A stretch of 21,525 bases of DNA from positions 1 to 21,525 of the forward strand of contig JAETNO010000033.1 of the NCBI GenBank assembly GCA_021768245.1, given 5' to 3'. The translations under genes and the position numbers were made by a program. Under the pieces are notes generated by a model, which was not told the origin of the DNA, made no database searches, and saw only the letters and a program-made list of their open reading frames with translations. Positions within the stretch are counted from its first letter, which is position 1. Each line of letters opens with the position of its first letter. Positions 1-7,568 of the stretch are shown piece after piece. Origin of the DNA: Bacteroidaceae bacterium (GTDB taxonomy: Bacteria > Bacteroidota > Bacteroidia > Bacteroidales > Muribaculaceae).

Positions 1-388
1 TCCGGTCGAAGCGCACGATAAACCAGTTCTTGAAGTTGTCGGGCACACCTCCGCTGTTGCGCGTGGTGTATCCCACGACAGTCCGTTTGTCGTGCATGAC
101 CCTGATGTACGATCCGCGGTCGAAAGCGTCGATCACCACGCCCGACTCGTCCGATTCGGGGAACGTGAAACGCATGATCGCAGCCCGCTCGGTCGGGGCG
201 ATCTCGGCCTTGATGTCGTGGTCGGCGAGGTATACCGAATAATAGTAGGGGCGTGCCTCCTCCGACTGGTGCGAAAACCAGCTCTGACGGCTCTCTTCAT
301 CGACCTTGTCGCGTCCGCGTACGGGCATGATGGAGAACTGCCCGTAGTCGTTGATCCACGGCGAGGGCTGGTGGGTCTGCTTCAGACC
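1..388 (-). pseudogene. 5'-truncated GH92-family glycosidase (alpha-mannosidase-like), also cut by window edge
   Basis: The minus strand is open from 388 to the window start and reads GLKQTHQPSPWINDYGQFS, then SHQSEEARPYYYSVYLADHDI, AAIMRFTFPES and NSGGVPDNFKNWFIVRFDR. This is the N-terminal beta-sandwich region of GH92 exo-alpha-mannosidases, which are secreted enzymes that trim host or fungal mannans. Full-length members are about 740 residues. Here roughly the first 60-130 residues are missing: immediately upstream of GLKQ the frame meets TGA (389-391) and TAG (392-394), and the sequence changes character to an AT-rich stretch. The C-terminal part lies outside the window. There is no start codon or signal peptide, so the copy is presumably dead. 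The break marks one boundary of an insertion or rearrangement. Family assignment is from motif memory and fairly confident; substrate is not determinable. Confidence 0.75.
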
Positions 389-395
389 TCACTAA

Positions 396-430
396 AACCG
401 TCTTACAGCATGTTGTAAGACGGTTTTTCT
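396..430 (+). terminator. Perfect 12-bp hairpin with T-run
   Basis: AACCGTCTTACA (396-407), six-base loop, then the exact reverse complement TGTAAGACGGTT (414-425) running into TTTTCTTTT. This is a textbook intrinsic terminator for plus-strand transcription, and the A-run before it could also let it work on the minus strand. It sits directly at the break of the GH92 gene, so it terminates no gene visible on the left. It probably came in with the joined sequence. Confidence 0.8.
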
Positions 431-550
431 TTTATTTTCTTTTGTCATGCATTTATAATACCAGACAGTATTACATAGTTTTACTTTCCTTTTATTTTCT
501 GATTCCGCTTTAATTCTTTTAGCGGATTCTGGTTGTATACTTGTTTGAGT

Positions 551-1106
551 TTATATAGATCCGTATTGGGTTCGATAATAGCTTGTCGATAATTGACGTA
601 ATATCCTATAATGTATCAATGTAAAGGTTTCCGGTAAGTATGATTTGCTAAAATCGTTTCTGTGAATAATATTCAATGTCATTTCCCATTCTTTGGGTGA
701 TACATTTTTTGCAATCACAAAAGGCTTTCCACCATGAATGTGTTGACGCATTGCATATTGAATCATTTCCTAAGATTTCAATAGTCATTTTCTTTCCTCC
801 ATTTTCAAGCCCAAGCCATTCGAAGAAATAGCGATAAATAATCATGGTTTCAGGTATCTCAAGGAGTTTATGGTACTCTTCGATATTTTCGCCAAAGGCT
901 TTCCTGAAAAAAGATGTTCCCTTGCCTATTTTACCTTTTGTACTATTAAGAACAGCTTGAATAGCCCGAATATACTTGCGATTCCAATATTTGCCAATAT
1001 AGTCCCGATTGTGAGAATAATCTTCACCCATATCCGTAGTGCGACGGATTGGGTGGCATTTCATAGGGAAAGAGTATATGCTCACATTTAACCTATCACA
1101 CAATTC
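551..1106 (-). pseudogene. Radical-SAM-like protein, C-terminal fragment with frameshift
   Basis: From about 1106 the minus strand reads ELCDRLNVSIYSFPMKCHPI, NRDYIGKYWNRKYIRAIQAV and then TSFFRKAFGENIEEYHKLLE. This resembles the region just after the TIM-barrel core of some bacterial radical SAM proteins; the assignment is from memory and tentative. Upstream of E the frame hits TAA (1107-1109), so the catalytic CxxxCxxC half is absent. Near 765, at GGAAATGATT, the reading jumps frame: the first frame ends at 648 with low-complexity sequence, while the second (from 766, MIQYAMRQHIHGGKPFVIAK) continues plausibly to 551. A single-base indel explains both overlapping frames. AT-rich composition contrasts with the GC-richer GH92 and fimbrial genes. 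No function is expected. Confidence 0.45.
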
Positions 1107-1616
1107 TTATATGGTTTAGCCCTAAATCCATACAGTTGGTTGGACTTTAGAAATTTGCACGGTTTATGATGGGATAAGGTAACGATCAGGCGACGGCTCT
1201 GTTTTCCGCATATTACGCCGATATTCACCACCTCAAATAACTGAAGTAAAGATAGTAAATAATCCGAGAAAGCAAATAAAAAACTTCGTTTTTTCGGGTT
1301 TCCAGGGCTATTTTTGCATCCCCGCGCCACAACGCCCTACCTCTCCGACACCTTGGCTGCGCTGGTCGCTACCGACACAGGGGCAGGGAATATAAGATAC
1401 AAGGCACCCTATTAGGACCCTTAAAAAAAGGCAATAGTCTGAAAAATTGGGCTGTTGTATTTTTTATATATAATAGGACGAGGCAACGAAAAGGCAACGA
1501 TTCCACTTGCTGCTGCTTGCGTTGGCGTTCACAATCTCAAATAACTAGCATAAAAATAATAAAATTATTGCACGAGAAAAAATATCACCTCGATATCCAA
1601 TAACGAAATTACTACT
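1107..1616. other. Gene-free AT-rich debris
   Basis: I see no convincing gene in these 510 bases. An 80-codon minus-strand frame (1088-1330) has no recognisable motif and reads like non-coding sequence. The phrase CTCAAATAACT occurs twice (near 1230 and 1535) at the start of two similar AT-rich stretches, suggesting relics of related mobile-element ends. A 10-mer CTATTTTTGC at 1308-1317 differs by one base from the CTnDOT-type core pattern GTAnnTTTGC, but this is far too weak alone to call an attachment site. Confidence 0.4.
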
Positions 1617-1976
1617 TCATACCAATATTGTCGTACCTTTGAAACACGCCAGACGAAGCAGACATTGGGGATAATAATAAAAATCACGTCCGAACAAAAC
1701 CGCAGAAGCGTTGTTAAGTTTTCCTTCATGCAACAGGTTGAATTTTTCGAGGATGGTCGGCAAATCCTCCCTTATGGTCGCTTCGGGCAAACGTCCGCAT
1801 TTGATGCCCCCAGGTACCGCGCCCATGACGGCATGTTCGTCAAGGTCGGATATTTTAAGGTCGGAATTCGCCATAGCCTCCCAAGCTTATTTTCCTCCAC
1901 GCTGCATCAGGTGCTGGTTGTATATTTCCTGCGGCATGGTGGATGTCATTTCCGTTTCCATACCTTTATAACTCAT
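1617..1976 (-). pseudogene. AlbA_2 / divergent-AAA (putative transcriptional regulator) internal fragment with in-frame stop
   Basis: In one frame from 1976 the minus strand reads PQEIYNQHLMQRGGK, a TAA at 1887-1889, then AWEAMANSDLKISDLDEHAVM, GRLPEATIREDLPTILEKF and NNASAVLFGRDFYYYPQCLL. This matches the C-terminal half of the AlbA_2-containing, RecG-like ATP-binding regulators common in Bacteroidetes. Normally the RLARFRGT-type motif (here RLACFKGT) is followed by a long helicase-like C-terminus; here four residues follow and the frame ends at 1617, so the 3' end is cut. The N-terminal DNA-binding domain is also gone. The internal TAA lies between two conserved segments, so it is a nonsense mutation, not a gene boundary. 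It is an inactive relic. Confidence 0.55.
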
Positions 1977-2409
1977 TATCCGTCATCATCCTTCTGCAAC
2001 GCTTGGAACGAGCAAAACGACATACTTCTATCGGTTTTGAATCAATGCAGAAATAATCTTCGCCTCCATCTATTTCTGCGGCTATTCTTTCCCGGATTGT
2101 ATTACATAGGGACAAAGTAATTTTACGTCTGTCATTGTATTGTCTGCGGAATATAAGATTGTGAATTTCAATACTATATTCCTGTAACTTTGCAAACAAC
2201 AATGACTCACTGTCAATGCCAACAGCCTTTGATGTCATGTTCAATGCCTCTATTTCAAGGTCTGAGAACTACTCCTCTGATTCATTGACCAAATTGCCGA
2301 CTATTTGCTTGTATGGGTTAGGATTTTTTGCTAATATTGTGTTACTATATTTTCTATTGAAAAGTTTTAATTTGCTAAATATCAACAATATGCACAACTT
2401 TTTATACAT
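1966..2409 (-). pseudogene. IS982-like transposase remnant with in-frame stop
   Basis: Minus-strand reading: KNPNPYKQIVGNLVNESEE, a TAG at 2269-2271, then FSDLEIEALNMTSKAVGIDS, IEIHNLIFRRQYNDRRKI and DYFCIDSKPIEVCRFARSKR. The order LSDLEI...IDSE.LLF, RRQYN.RR and the IDS.P.EVC motif containing the first catalytic aspartate is that of IS982-type transposases. The frame runs out in unrelated sequence at 1966, losing the rest of the DDE domain, and the TAG replaces what is probably a tyrosine codon. The upstream extension to ATG 2409 is AT-rich and less certain. No terminal inverted repeats were identified. Inactive. Confidence 0.55.
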
Positions 2410-2463
2410 AAATTTTTTTATCAATCTAATTCCGCCAACGGATTTTTAAATACCAAATATTTT

Positions 2464-2646
2464 ATGAACGCACGTACACTTCTTATTCCACGTACACTTC
2501 TTATTCTTAGTCTGGTTGTCCTCTCCGGAGCGCCATGCGCATCTGCGCAGTCTTTCAAGGAAAGACTCAAGAACGCCGCAAAGAAGATAGAACAGAAAGT
2601 CAAACAGGAAGTAGCGCCCAAAAAAACTTCCGGAAAAGTCCGGTAA
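2464..2646 (+). CDS. Signal-peptide/N-terminal segment of the downstream LRR protein, split off by a frameshift
   Basis: Sixty codons: MNARTLLIPRTLLILSLVVL, a hydrophobic Sec signal ending in ASAQ, then a lysine-rich stretch (FKERLKNAAKKIEQKVKQEV) that stops at TAA 2644-2646. The body of the protein is in the next frame. If one A is removed from the A7 tract at 2620-2626, the frame reads on as APKKLPEKSGNTSSLDSELQ and continues without a stop into the LRR gene to 4183, giving one protein of about 570 residues. The signal contains a perfect 18-bp tandem duplication (2471-2488 and 2489-2506) encoding two RTLLI(P/L) units. The split may be a pseudogenising mutation, a phase-variable slippage tract, or a consensus error. 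Confidence 0.65.
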   Translation: MNARTLLIPRTLLILSLVVLSGAPCASAQSFKERLKNAAKKIEQKVKQEVAPKKTSGKVR

Positions 2647-2689
2647 CACTTCAAGTCTCGACAGCGAACTCCAAAAGCGCCACGACGCC

Positions 2690-4183
2690 ATGGTGGGGCC
2701 GGACAACAATAAGAACGCTGAAGACGAAGCTCCCACCGTCAGGTTGCCGGAGACCCACACTGCTCTTTTTGCGCCACTCGGATACCCTGTCGAGGCAACG
2801 TATGGGATCAAATCGGTAAAGCCGGTGATGCCGCCGAGAGAGGCATCCGATCAGGTGAACTGGAGTGAAAAACAGCCGAATGTCTATGAGCTCGACAACC
2901 AGAGCCTTGTAGCCGAGTTTCTGATGCTCGACGACTGCTTTGCCGACGGCTACATCAAAACCCTCACCCCGGCACATTGGAGATACGATGAGATCGTCAA
3001 GGGCGAACTTTGGGCTCGCGTGGGCGCATTGAACAAGATGGTCGAGCAATACAACGAAGCCAAAGAAGAATACGGCGCCGACACTTACCAGTGGGTCATC
3101 AACGGCATCCACAACAAAATCGCCTCCGTGCTTGACTCTCGCGAGTACAAAACCCTGATCCGCTCATCCCTCACTCCGCTCTTCACACTTAAAGACAAGT
3201 GGATCAGTGATGAGACCAAGGCATATTTCAATGCTCACGGAGGCTATGAGAACGCCCACAAAGCCAACTGGACCGTCTGGGATCCGCAGCCGAACAAAAA
3301 AAGCATCACGACATCAGCGTCCGGCCAGACCGGGAAAGTGATTGAGGAGGTCGGGGCAGGTGCTACGGTTGACATCGAGGGAGTCCTGTATGTCCTGCAC
3401 AACTCCAACAACGGTGGCGCATCCCACGCATTCATCTCGGAAGTGGCGAAGACGGCCGTTGCCGGCAAGAACATCGTGATCCCGGACTATGTCACATACA
3501 ACGGTAAAAAATATCCGGTGACGGAAATGCGTGGCAATATTTTCTCCGGCACCGCCATCAAGTCCGTGAAACTTCCGTCCACGTTGACGGAGATTTCCAA
3601 TTCGGCATTCCGCGAGACTCCTATAACTGAAATAGTAATCCCGGCCTCGGTCAAGATAGTTCAGGGTTCGGCTTTCTACGGCTGCAAGAACCTCACGAAA
3701 GTAGTCTTCGAAAACGACGTCATGGATGAAGTCCACGGCTGTTTCCAGAAGTGCATAAATCTGAAAAACGTCAAGTTCCCACGCCGCGTCGGACTGATGA
3801 GTTACGATATGTTCGAGGGCTGCGTCAATCTCACAGAAGTGATGCTTCCGGAGAATCTGAGCGAAATTTATTCATCCATGTTCAGTGGCTGCAAGAACCT
3901 CAAGAATGTGGATATCCCGGCGAGCGTGACCAAGGTCGGCAACAGCGCATTCTCGGACAGCGGCATCACCTCGCTCGACCTCTCCAATGTCAAGGAATTC
4001 GAAGGGTTCTGCTTCTCCGGATGCAAAGCGCTCAAGACTGTCAAGCTGAACTCCAGCCTGAAGGAGAATTTCCTTATGGAGACCTATCAAGAATTCACGG
4101 AATGTCCGTTACTGGAAGTCAAGTACATAAACAACGAATATGTCTTCCCGGAAGGGTTCATCTTCGTAGACGGCAGCAGGTAG
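2690..4183 (+). CDS. BspA-type leucine-rich-repeat secreted protein (body; signal peptide is out of frame upstream)
   Basis: The first ATG in this frame is at 2690, but the frame is open further upstream and joins the signal peptide segment at 2464 through the A7 tract, so 2690 is probably not the true start. Residues 1-210 are a unique helical-looking region (EQYNEAKEEYGADTYQWVIN). From about residue 245 the text changes to the BspA/LRR_5 pattern: YVTYNGKKYPVTEM, AIKSVKLPSTLTEISNSAF, ITEIVIPASVKIVQGSAFY and CKNLTKVVF, with about seven repeats to residue 470. Such proteins act at the cell surface in adhesion or protein binding. The gene ends four bases before the next start, so the two are co-transcribed. 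The ligand is unknown. Confidence 0.8.
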   Translation: MVGPDNNKNAEDEAPTVRLPETHTALFAPLGYPVEATYGIKSVKPVMPPREASDQVNWSEKQPNVYELDNQSLVAEFLMLDDCFADGYIKTLTPAHWRYDEIVKGELWARVGALNKMVEQYNEAKEEYGADTYQWVINGIHNKIASVLDSREYKTLIRSSLTPLFTLKDKWISDETKAYFNAHGGYENAHKANWTVWDPQPNKKSITTSASGQTGKVIEEVGAGATVDIEGVLYVLHNSNNGGASHAFISEVAKTAVAGKNIVIPDYVTYNGKKYPVTEMRGNIFSGTAIKSVKLPSTLTEISNSAFRETPITEIVIPASVKIVQGSAFYGCKNLTKVVFENDVMDEVHGCFQKCINLKNVKFPRRVGLMSYDMFEGCVNLTEVMLPENLSEIYSSMFSGCKNLKNVDIPASVTKVGNSAFSDSGITSLDLSNVKEFEGFCFSGCKALKTVKLNSSLKENFLMETYQEFTECPLLEVKYINNEYVFPEGFIFVDGSR

Positions 4184-4187
4184 AGTC

Positions 4188-6518
4188 ATGAAAAAGATAT
4201 TATTTCTACTTTCAGTGGCGGCACTGCTGCTGCCTTTGGATAGTTCGGCCCAGAGCAAGCCGAAGATCAAGTCAGTGGATTTCACTATACAGGTTCCGAC
4301 CCCGGGGATGTCGCTTTTCGATGCACGCGAGATGCAGTTCACATCTGCGAAGACCGAGTTCGGAGACCTTGCCGCCACGGGCGGCATCCAAGTCCAGGAG
4401 ATTGACTGGATCGGGGATTTCCGCGAGGACGATGAAGGGGACATGTTCTTCAAGGACGGGTTCATATACAAGGCCCGGATCAAGTTCATGGTAGACCCTT
4501 CGGGCAAGTACGACACCGATTACATATTCAAGGACAACGACTACTACATCGACGGCAGCCGCATCAGCGCCACAGTCAACGGAGTGCAGGCCAAGGTCGA
4601 GCGCAGCGCTCCTTACTTCATCGACATTGAGGTATCCATGCCTGTTGGAGCCGGTGGAAAAGGCTCGATGCGTGATCTGGCACAGAGCAGCCCAACGGAC
4701 TATGAGCTCAACAAGGACTCATACCGCGCATCGCAGAAAGCGTATTCAATCGCCGAGGCCGATGCTGCTTGCCCGGATGTGAGCCCGCTTGACGTGATAA
4801 CCATCAATAATACGTATCACGCGGCGTTCCGTGCCATGCGCGAGTTCGGAGATGAGTTCATCGGGCATAAGAATATGCTTGTCACCAAGGTAATCGTAGA
4901 TACCGATGACGAGCGCATATATGGAGATGTGGCATCGGACGTCAACAATACCATACAAGGCCCATTCAACATCAGGGAAGTCTGGCTCAGCGACAAAGTC
5001 GATGCGGTAAAGTTCATACGCGCCATATTCGCAGTAATGCAGGGTTATACACCGGAACACAGCGATATCTACTGCCCCGAGTTCAGTTACCTCTTCCATG
5101 CCCAGCGTGCCACGCTCTTTATCCCGGAGACTGCTGTAGCCGATGTAAGGGCGATGTTCAGCCGTCCGACCTGGAGTTTCCGCACACTGTTCTCGCTGAA
5201 AACCTACTCCGGCGACGTGCACTCCGCACAGGGAGCCGGTGCGACGGCAGCCAAACCGTTCTGCACAAGCCACGTATTCACCGACAAGGTAGCTGCGGCA
5301 GACAAGGTTTTCAGGTACGGCACCTGTAGCAATTGGCCGGAATATTATTATTCCTGCAAAATCTGCGGAAAGTGCGAACACAATGACAAACACGTGTTCA
5401 GTATGAACAGGCCAACGTGGGAGGTCCGGGCTCATCAGTATGATCAGCCTGTTGCTGATGACCAGGCTTATGTCGGAGTCAACTCCGCCGGGCAGCATGT
5501 ATGGTGGTACAGTTGCATCTGGTGCGGACACTCCGAAGGCTATGACCAGAGGCACATAACCAAAGCAGAATGGCAGGCAAGCGGCACAGAGGGAACATAC
5601 GAGAGCTATAGGGACGCCATGGCCGACATGACAAAACAGTTCGAGGAGAGTGCCCTTCTGAAGACCACGGCACAGCCGGGGATGTTCATTCTCAAAAAAA
5701 AGTCGGACTCAAAGATGAGTCCTGCCTTCCAGAGTAGTGTGAACTTCGCCCTCAATGACAACCTCTTGGATGAAAGTGTCCTTGGCAATGATTATACACT
5801 TCCCCTGAATCACCGCCAGCTCAACTCGCTGGCCGAGCATCTCGTGAAAGAACTTACCGGCAGCGAGGCCACGGCGTCCTCCATTGGCCTGGACAAGGCT
5901 CTTGGCGGAAAAGCCCCGGCAGACGACTCCCCTGTCTCCCGCCAAGAGATGGCCGCCGTGATGTACCGTGCCCTTAGGTATATAGAAGAGTGCGGAGTAT
6001 ACTCATATACGGAGTTCGTTTCTGGGTTGGATAAATACTCCGATCACATCCGCATTGCCCCTTGGGCCAAGGAAGCCATGGCATTTATGGAGGCTCTCGG
6101 GCTTATGAACGCTTCTTCCGGCGGTACCCTCTTTCCAGAGAAGACCTGCTCCATCGAAGAAGCCATAGACCTGACCGAGAAGTGCACGCACGCCCACCAG
6201 CTCGGCTGGTATCAGGCAAGGTCGTGGGGCGAAGGTGACGGCAGATCCTATTTTGGCAATGTCTGTTATATACCTCACCAAGAAATGAGTACCAACCATA
6301 CCTATGCCCCGGGTGAGAGGGTTTGGGTTACTGGACCGCGTTTGGGCGGGTCATCGAAATCCCTTCCGATTTTGGAGCCGTACACCGGCCAGATTCTGTA
6401 TGTGGATGCCGAGTGGTTCCGTCCTGTGCGGAAGTTCGTCTATACATCGAAGCGCACAATCACAGGACCTATCATCTTCCAGGATTATTTTGATGGTGTT
6501 TCCATCAAGACTTTCTAA
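4188..6518 (+). CDS. Secreted protein with two CxxC pairs and an SLH-like domain, partner of the LRR protein
   Basis: The 776-residue product begins MKKILFLLSVAALLLPLDSSAQ, a clear Sec signal. I do not recognise the N-terminal two thirds. Two Cys pairs lie at about residues 390-396 (CKICGKC) and 443-446 (SCIWCGH), each near histidines, consistent with a small zinc ribbon pair. Residues about 580-665 resemble an S-layer-homology module: SRQEMAAVMYRALRYIEE, KYSDHIRIAPWAKEAMAFME, then ALGLMNASSGGTLFPEKTC and SIEEAIDLTEKC. The last 100 residues hold aromatic-rich sequence and a VWVTGPRLGGS loop. SLH modules anchor proteins to cell-wall polymers in other phyla, so the role here is unclear. The four-base gap to the LRR gene and the terminator at 6709 indicate a two-gene operon. 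Function unassigned. Confidence 0.8.
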   Translation: MKKILFLLSVAALLLPLDSSAQSKPKIKSVDFTIQVPTPGMSLFDAREMQFTSAKTEFGDLAATGGIQVQEIDWIGDFREDDEGDMFFKDGFIYKARIKFMVDPSGKYDTDYIFKDNDYYIDGSRISATVNGVQAKVERSAPYFIDIEVSMPVGAGGKGSMRDLAQSSPTDYELNKDSYRASQKAYSIAEADAACPDVSPLDVITINNTYHAAFRAMREFGDEFIGHKNMLVTKVIVDTDDERIYGDVASDVNNTIQGPFNIREVWLSDKVDAVKFIRAIFAVMQGYTPEHSDIYCPEFSYLFHAQRATLFIPETAVADVRAMFSRPTWSFRTLFSLKTYSGDVHSAQGAGATAAKPFCTSHVFTDKVAAADKVFRYGTCSNWPEYYYSCKICGKCEHNDKHVFSMNRPTWEVRAHQYDQPVADDQAYVGVNSAGQHVWWYSCIWCGHSEGYDQRHITKAEWQASGTEGTYESYRDAMADMTKQFEESALLKTTAQPGMFILKKKSDSKMSPAFQSSVNFALNDNLLDESVLGNDYTLPLNHRQLNSLAEHLVKELTGSEATASSIGLDKALGGKAPADDSPVSRQEMAAVMYRALRYIEECGVYSYTEFVSGLDKYSDHIRIAPWAKEAMAFMEALGLMNASSGGTLFPEKTCSIEEAIDLTEKCTHAHQLGWYQARSWGEGDGRSYFGNVCYIPHQEMSTNHTYAPGERVWVTGPRLGGSSKSLPILEPYTGQILYVDAEWFRPVRKFVYTSKRTITGPIIFQDYFDGVSIKTF

Positions 6519-6824
6519 AACGAAGAAAGCGGCTAAAAAGGCAATAGACAGATGAATATCCGACGCCAAGGCGTACACGCGCAAATTCCTGACAGGATCT
6601 GCAAACTGCCGGGCAGATAAACGTAAAGCGGATAAAAATGCGCTACTACTCTCGTAAAAGTAAACACAAAGAGGTGAGAGAAGATAGAATATTGTACTTT
6701 TGATAGGTGGTTCTCCTCGACTGTTCGAGGAGAACCATTTTTTTGAGTTTCCTCTCCCGCTGGTCGTACAGCGTTTCGGGATACGGTCGTACAGGACGGT
6801 AAGCCTCGTTTTTGCTGGTTCCGT
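6519..6824. other. Intergenic region downstream of the LRR/SLH operon
   Basis: No gene is supported here. The stretch holds the strong terminator at 6709-6743 and, to its right, probable continuation of the decayed RteA-like sequence, in which no single frame stays open with recognisable content. Confidence 0.5.
6709..6743 (+). terminator. Intrinsic terminator of the LRR/SLH operon
   Basis: GGTTCTCCTCGA (6709-6720), loop CTGT, exact complement TCGAGGAGAACC (6725-6736), then A and seven T. A perfect 12-bp stem with U-tract about 190 bases after the 6518 stop; the natural end of the plus-strand operon. Confidence 0.85.
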
Positions 6825-7376
6825 CTAGCCGGGCTCGGTGATGACGCTGCCGGAGAGTTCCGATTCTGCGACCGTTGCGATGAGTACTTCCGTTTTTTCA
6901 CTGCCTCTGCGGGTAGCTTCTTTCACCGCTCCGGGTAGATCTTTTGCCAGCCGCTTGCCCATGGCAGCCCTCTTCCACTGTTACCTATGCGTTTCCATTA
7001 TCGTTACGAGCATCGTATCTTTTTAGAGAAAAAAGCGACGCAGAGCGTCTATTTCGCCGCCAGGTATGATTGTAGAGTACCGTTGTCCGAGTACGCCGAG
7101 CATGCTGTCCGTTCTCATGCGATGCGTATGGTATTTGTCCTTTTCCGCATCACTCCATCCTGCCGCAGCCTCGCCTTGCAGGGCAAGCCCGGTGACGTGG
7201 CGATGGGCGGTGTGTATGTCCTCGTGCATCCTCCACAGCCGTGCCACGCCGCCTTCCACCTCCCGCATCTGCCGCCGCTCATATATCAAAATGGCGATCA
7301 TACTGCCTATGACCGCCGCTAAGATGGTATATCCGAAAATGATTTTATGCTGCAATGGCATTCGTTTCTTTTTCAT
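6825..7376 (-). pseudogene. RteA-like sensor histidine kinase, N-terminal remnant with three in-frame stops
   Basis: From ATG 7376 the minus strand reads MKKKRMPLQHKIIFGYTILA, then a membrane segment and HTAHRHVTGLALQGE, KYHTHRMRTDSMLG and IDALRR. This is the membrane-proximal sensor region of RteA-type kinases that regulate CTnDOT-family conjugative elements. The frame meets TAA at 7023-7025 but continues in the same frame as KDTMLVTIMETHR, TAA at 6981-6983, then QWKRAAMGKRLAKDLPGAVK and onward to TAG at 6825-6827. The pattern is progressive nonsense decay of one gene, with no trace of the kinase or receiver domains. An alternative GTG start lies at 7385. Identification rests on remembered family pattern; the multiple in-frame stops are directly visible. 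Confidence 0.55.
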
Positions 7377-7568
7377 ACGTATCACTTCTTATTCAAAATG
7401 CAATTTCTTACCACGGCAGACCTTGCAAGCTCGACCTGCCACAAGACTCAACAAAATCTTTCTATCCTTCTTCTCCCAACAGATGGAAGAGCATACAACA
7501 CTTCCTCCTTTCTTTATCCGGATACTGTCCTAACAGCTTTTGGAAACAGTCGTCAGTACACCGGTTTC

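Noticed and set aside
503..531. Hairpin GATTCCGCT...AGCGGATTC as terminator of the radical-SAM-like remnant
   Set aside because: Short stem with a ten-base loop and no T-run in the relevant direction.
1308..1317. CTnDOT-like integration core (CTATTTTTGC)
   Set aside because: One mismatch to a short degenerate pattern in AT-rich DNA; no integrase gene and no second copy bounding an element were found.
1088..1330. 80-codon minus-strand frame as a small gene
   Set aside because: No ribosome-binding site, no recognisable motif, and composition typical of non-coding AT-rich debris.
7386..7568. Template repeat or reverse transcriptase downstream of the last tip fimbrillin gene
   Set aside because: I read this stretch on both strands looking for a copy of the variable 3' end; neither a VRPVLAF-coding repeat nor any RT-like frame is present.
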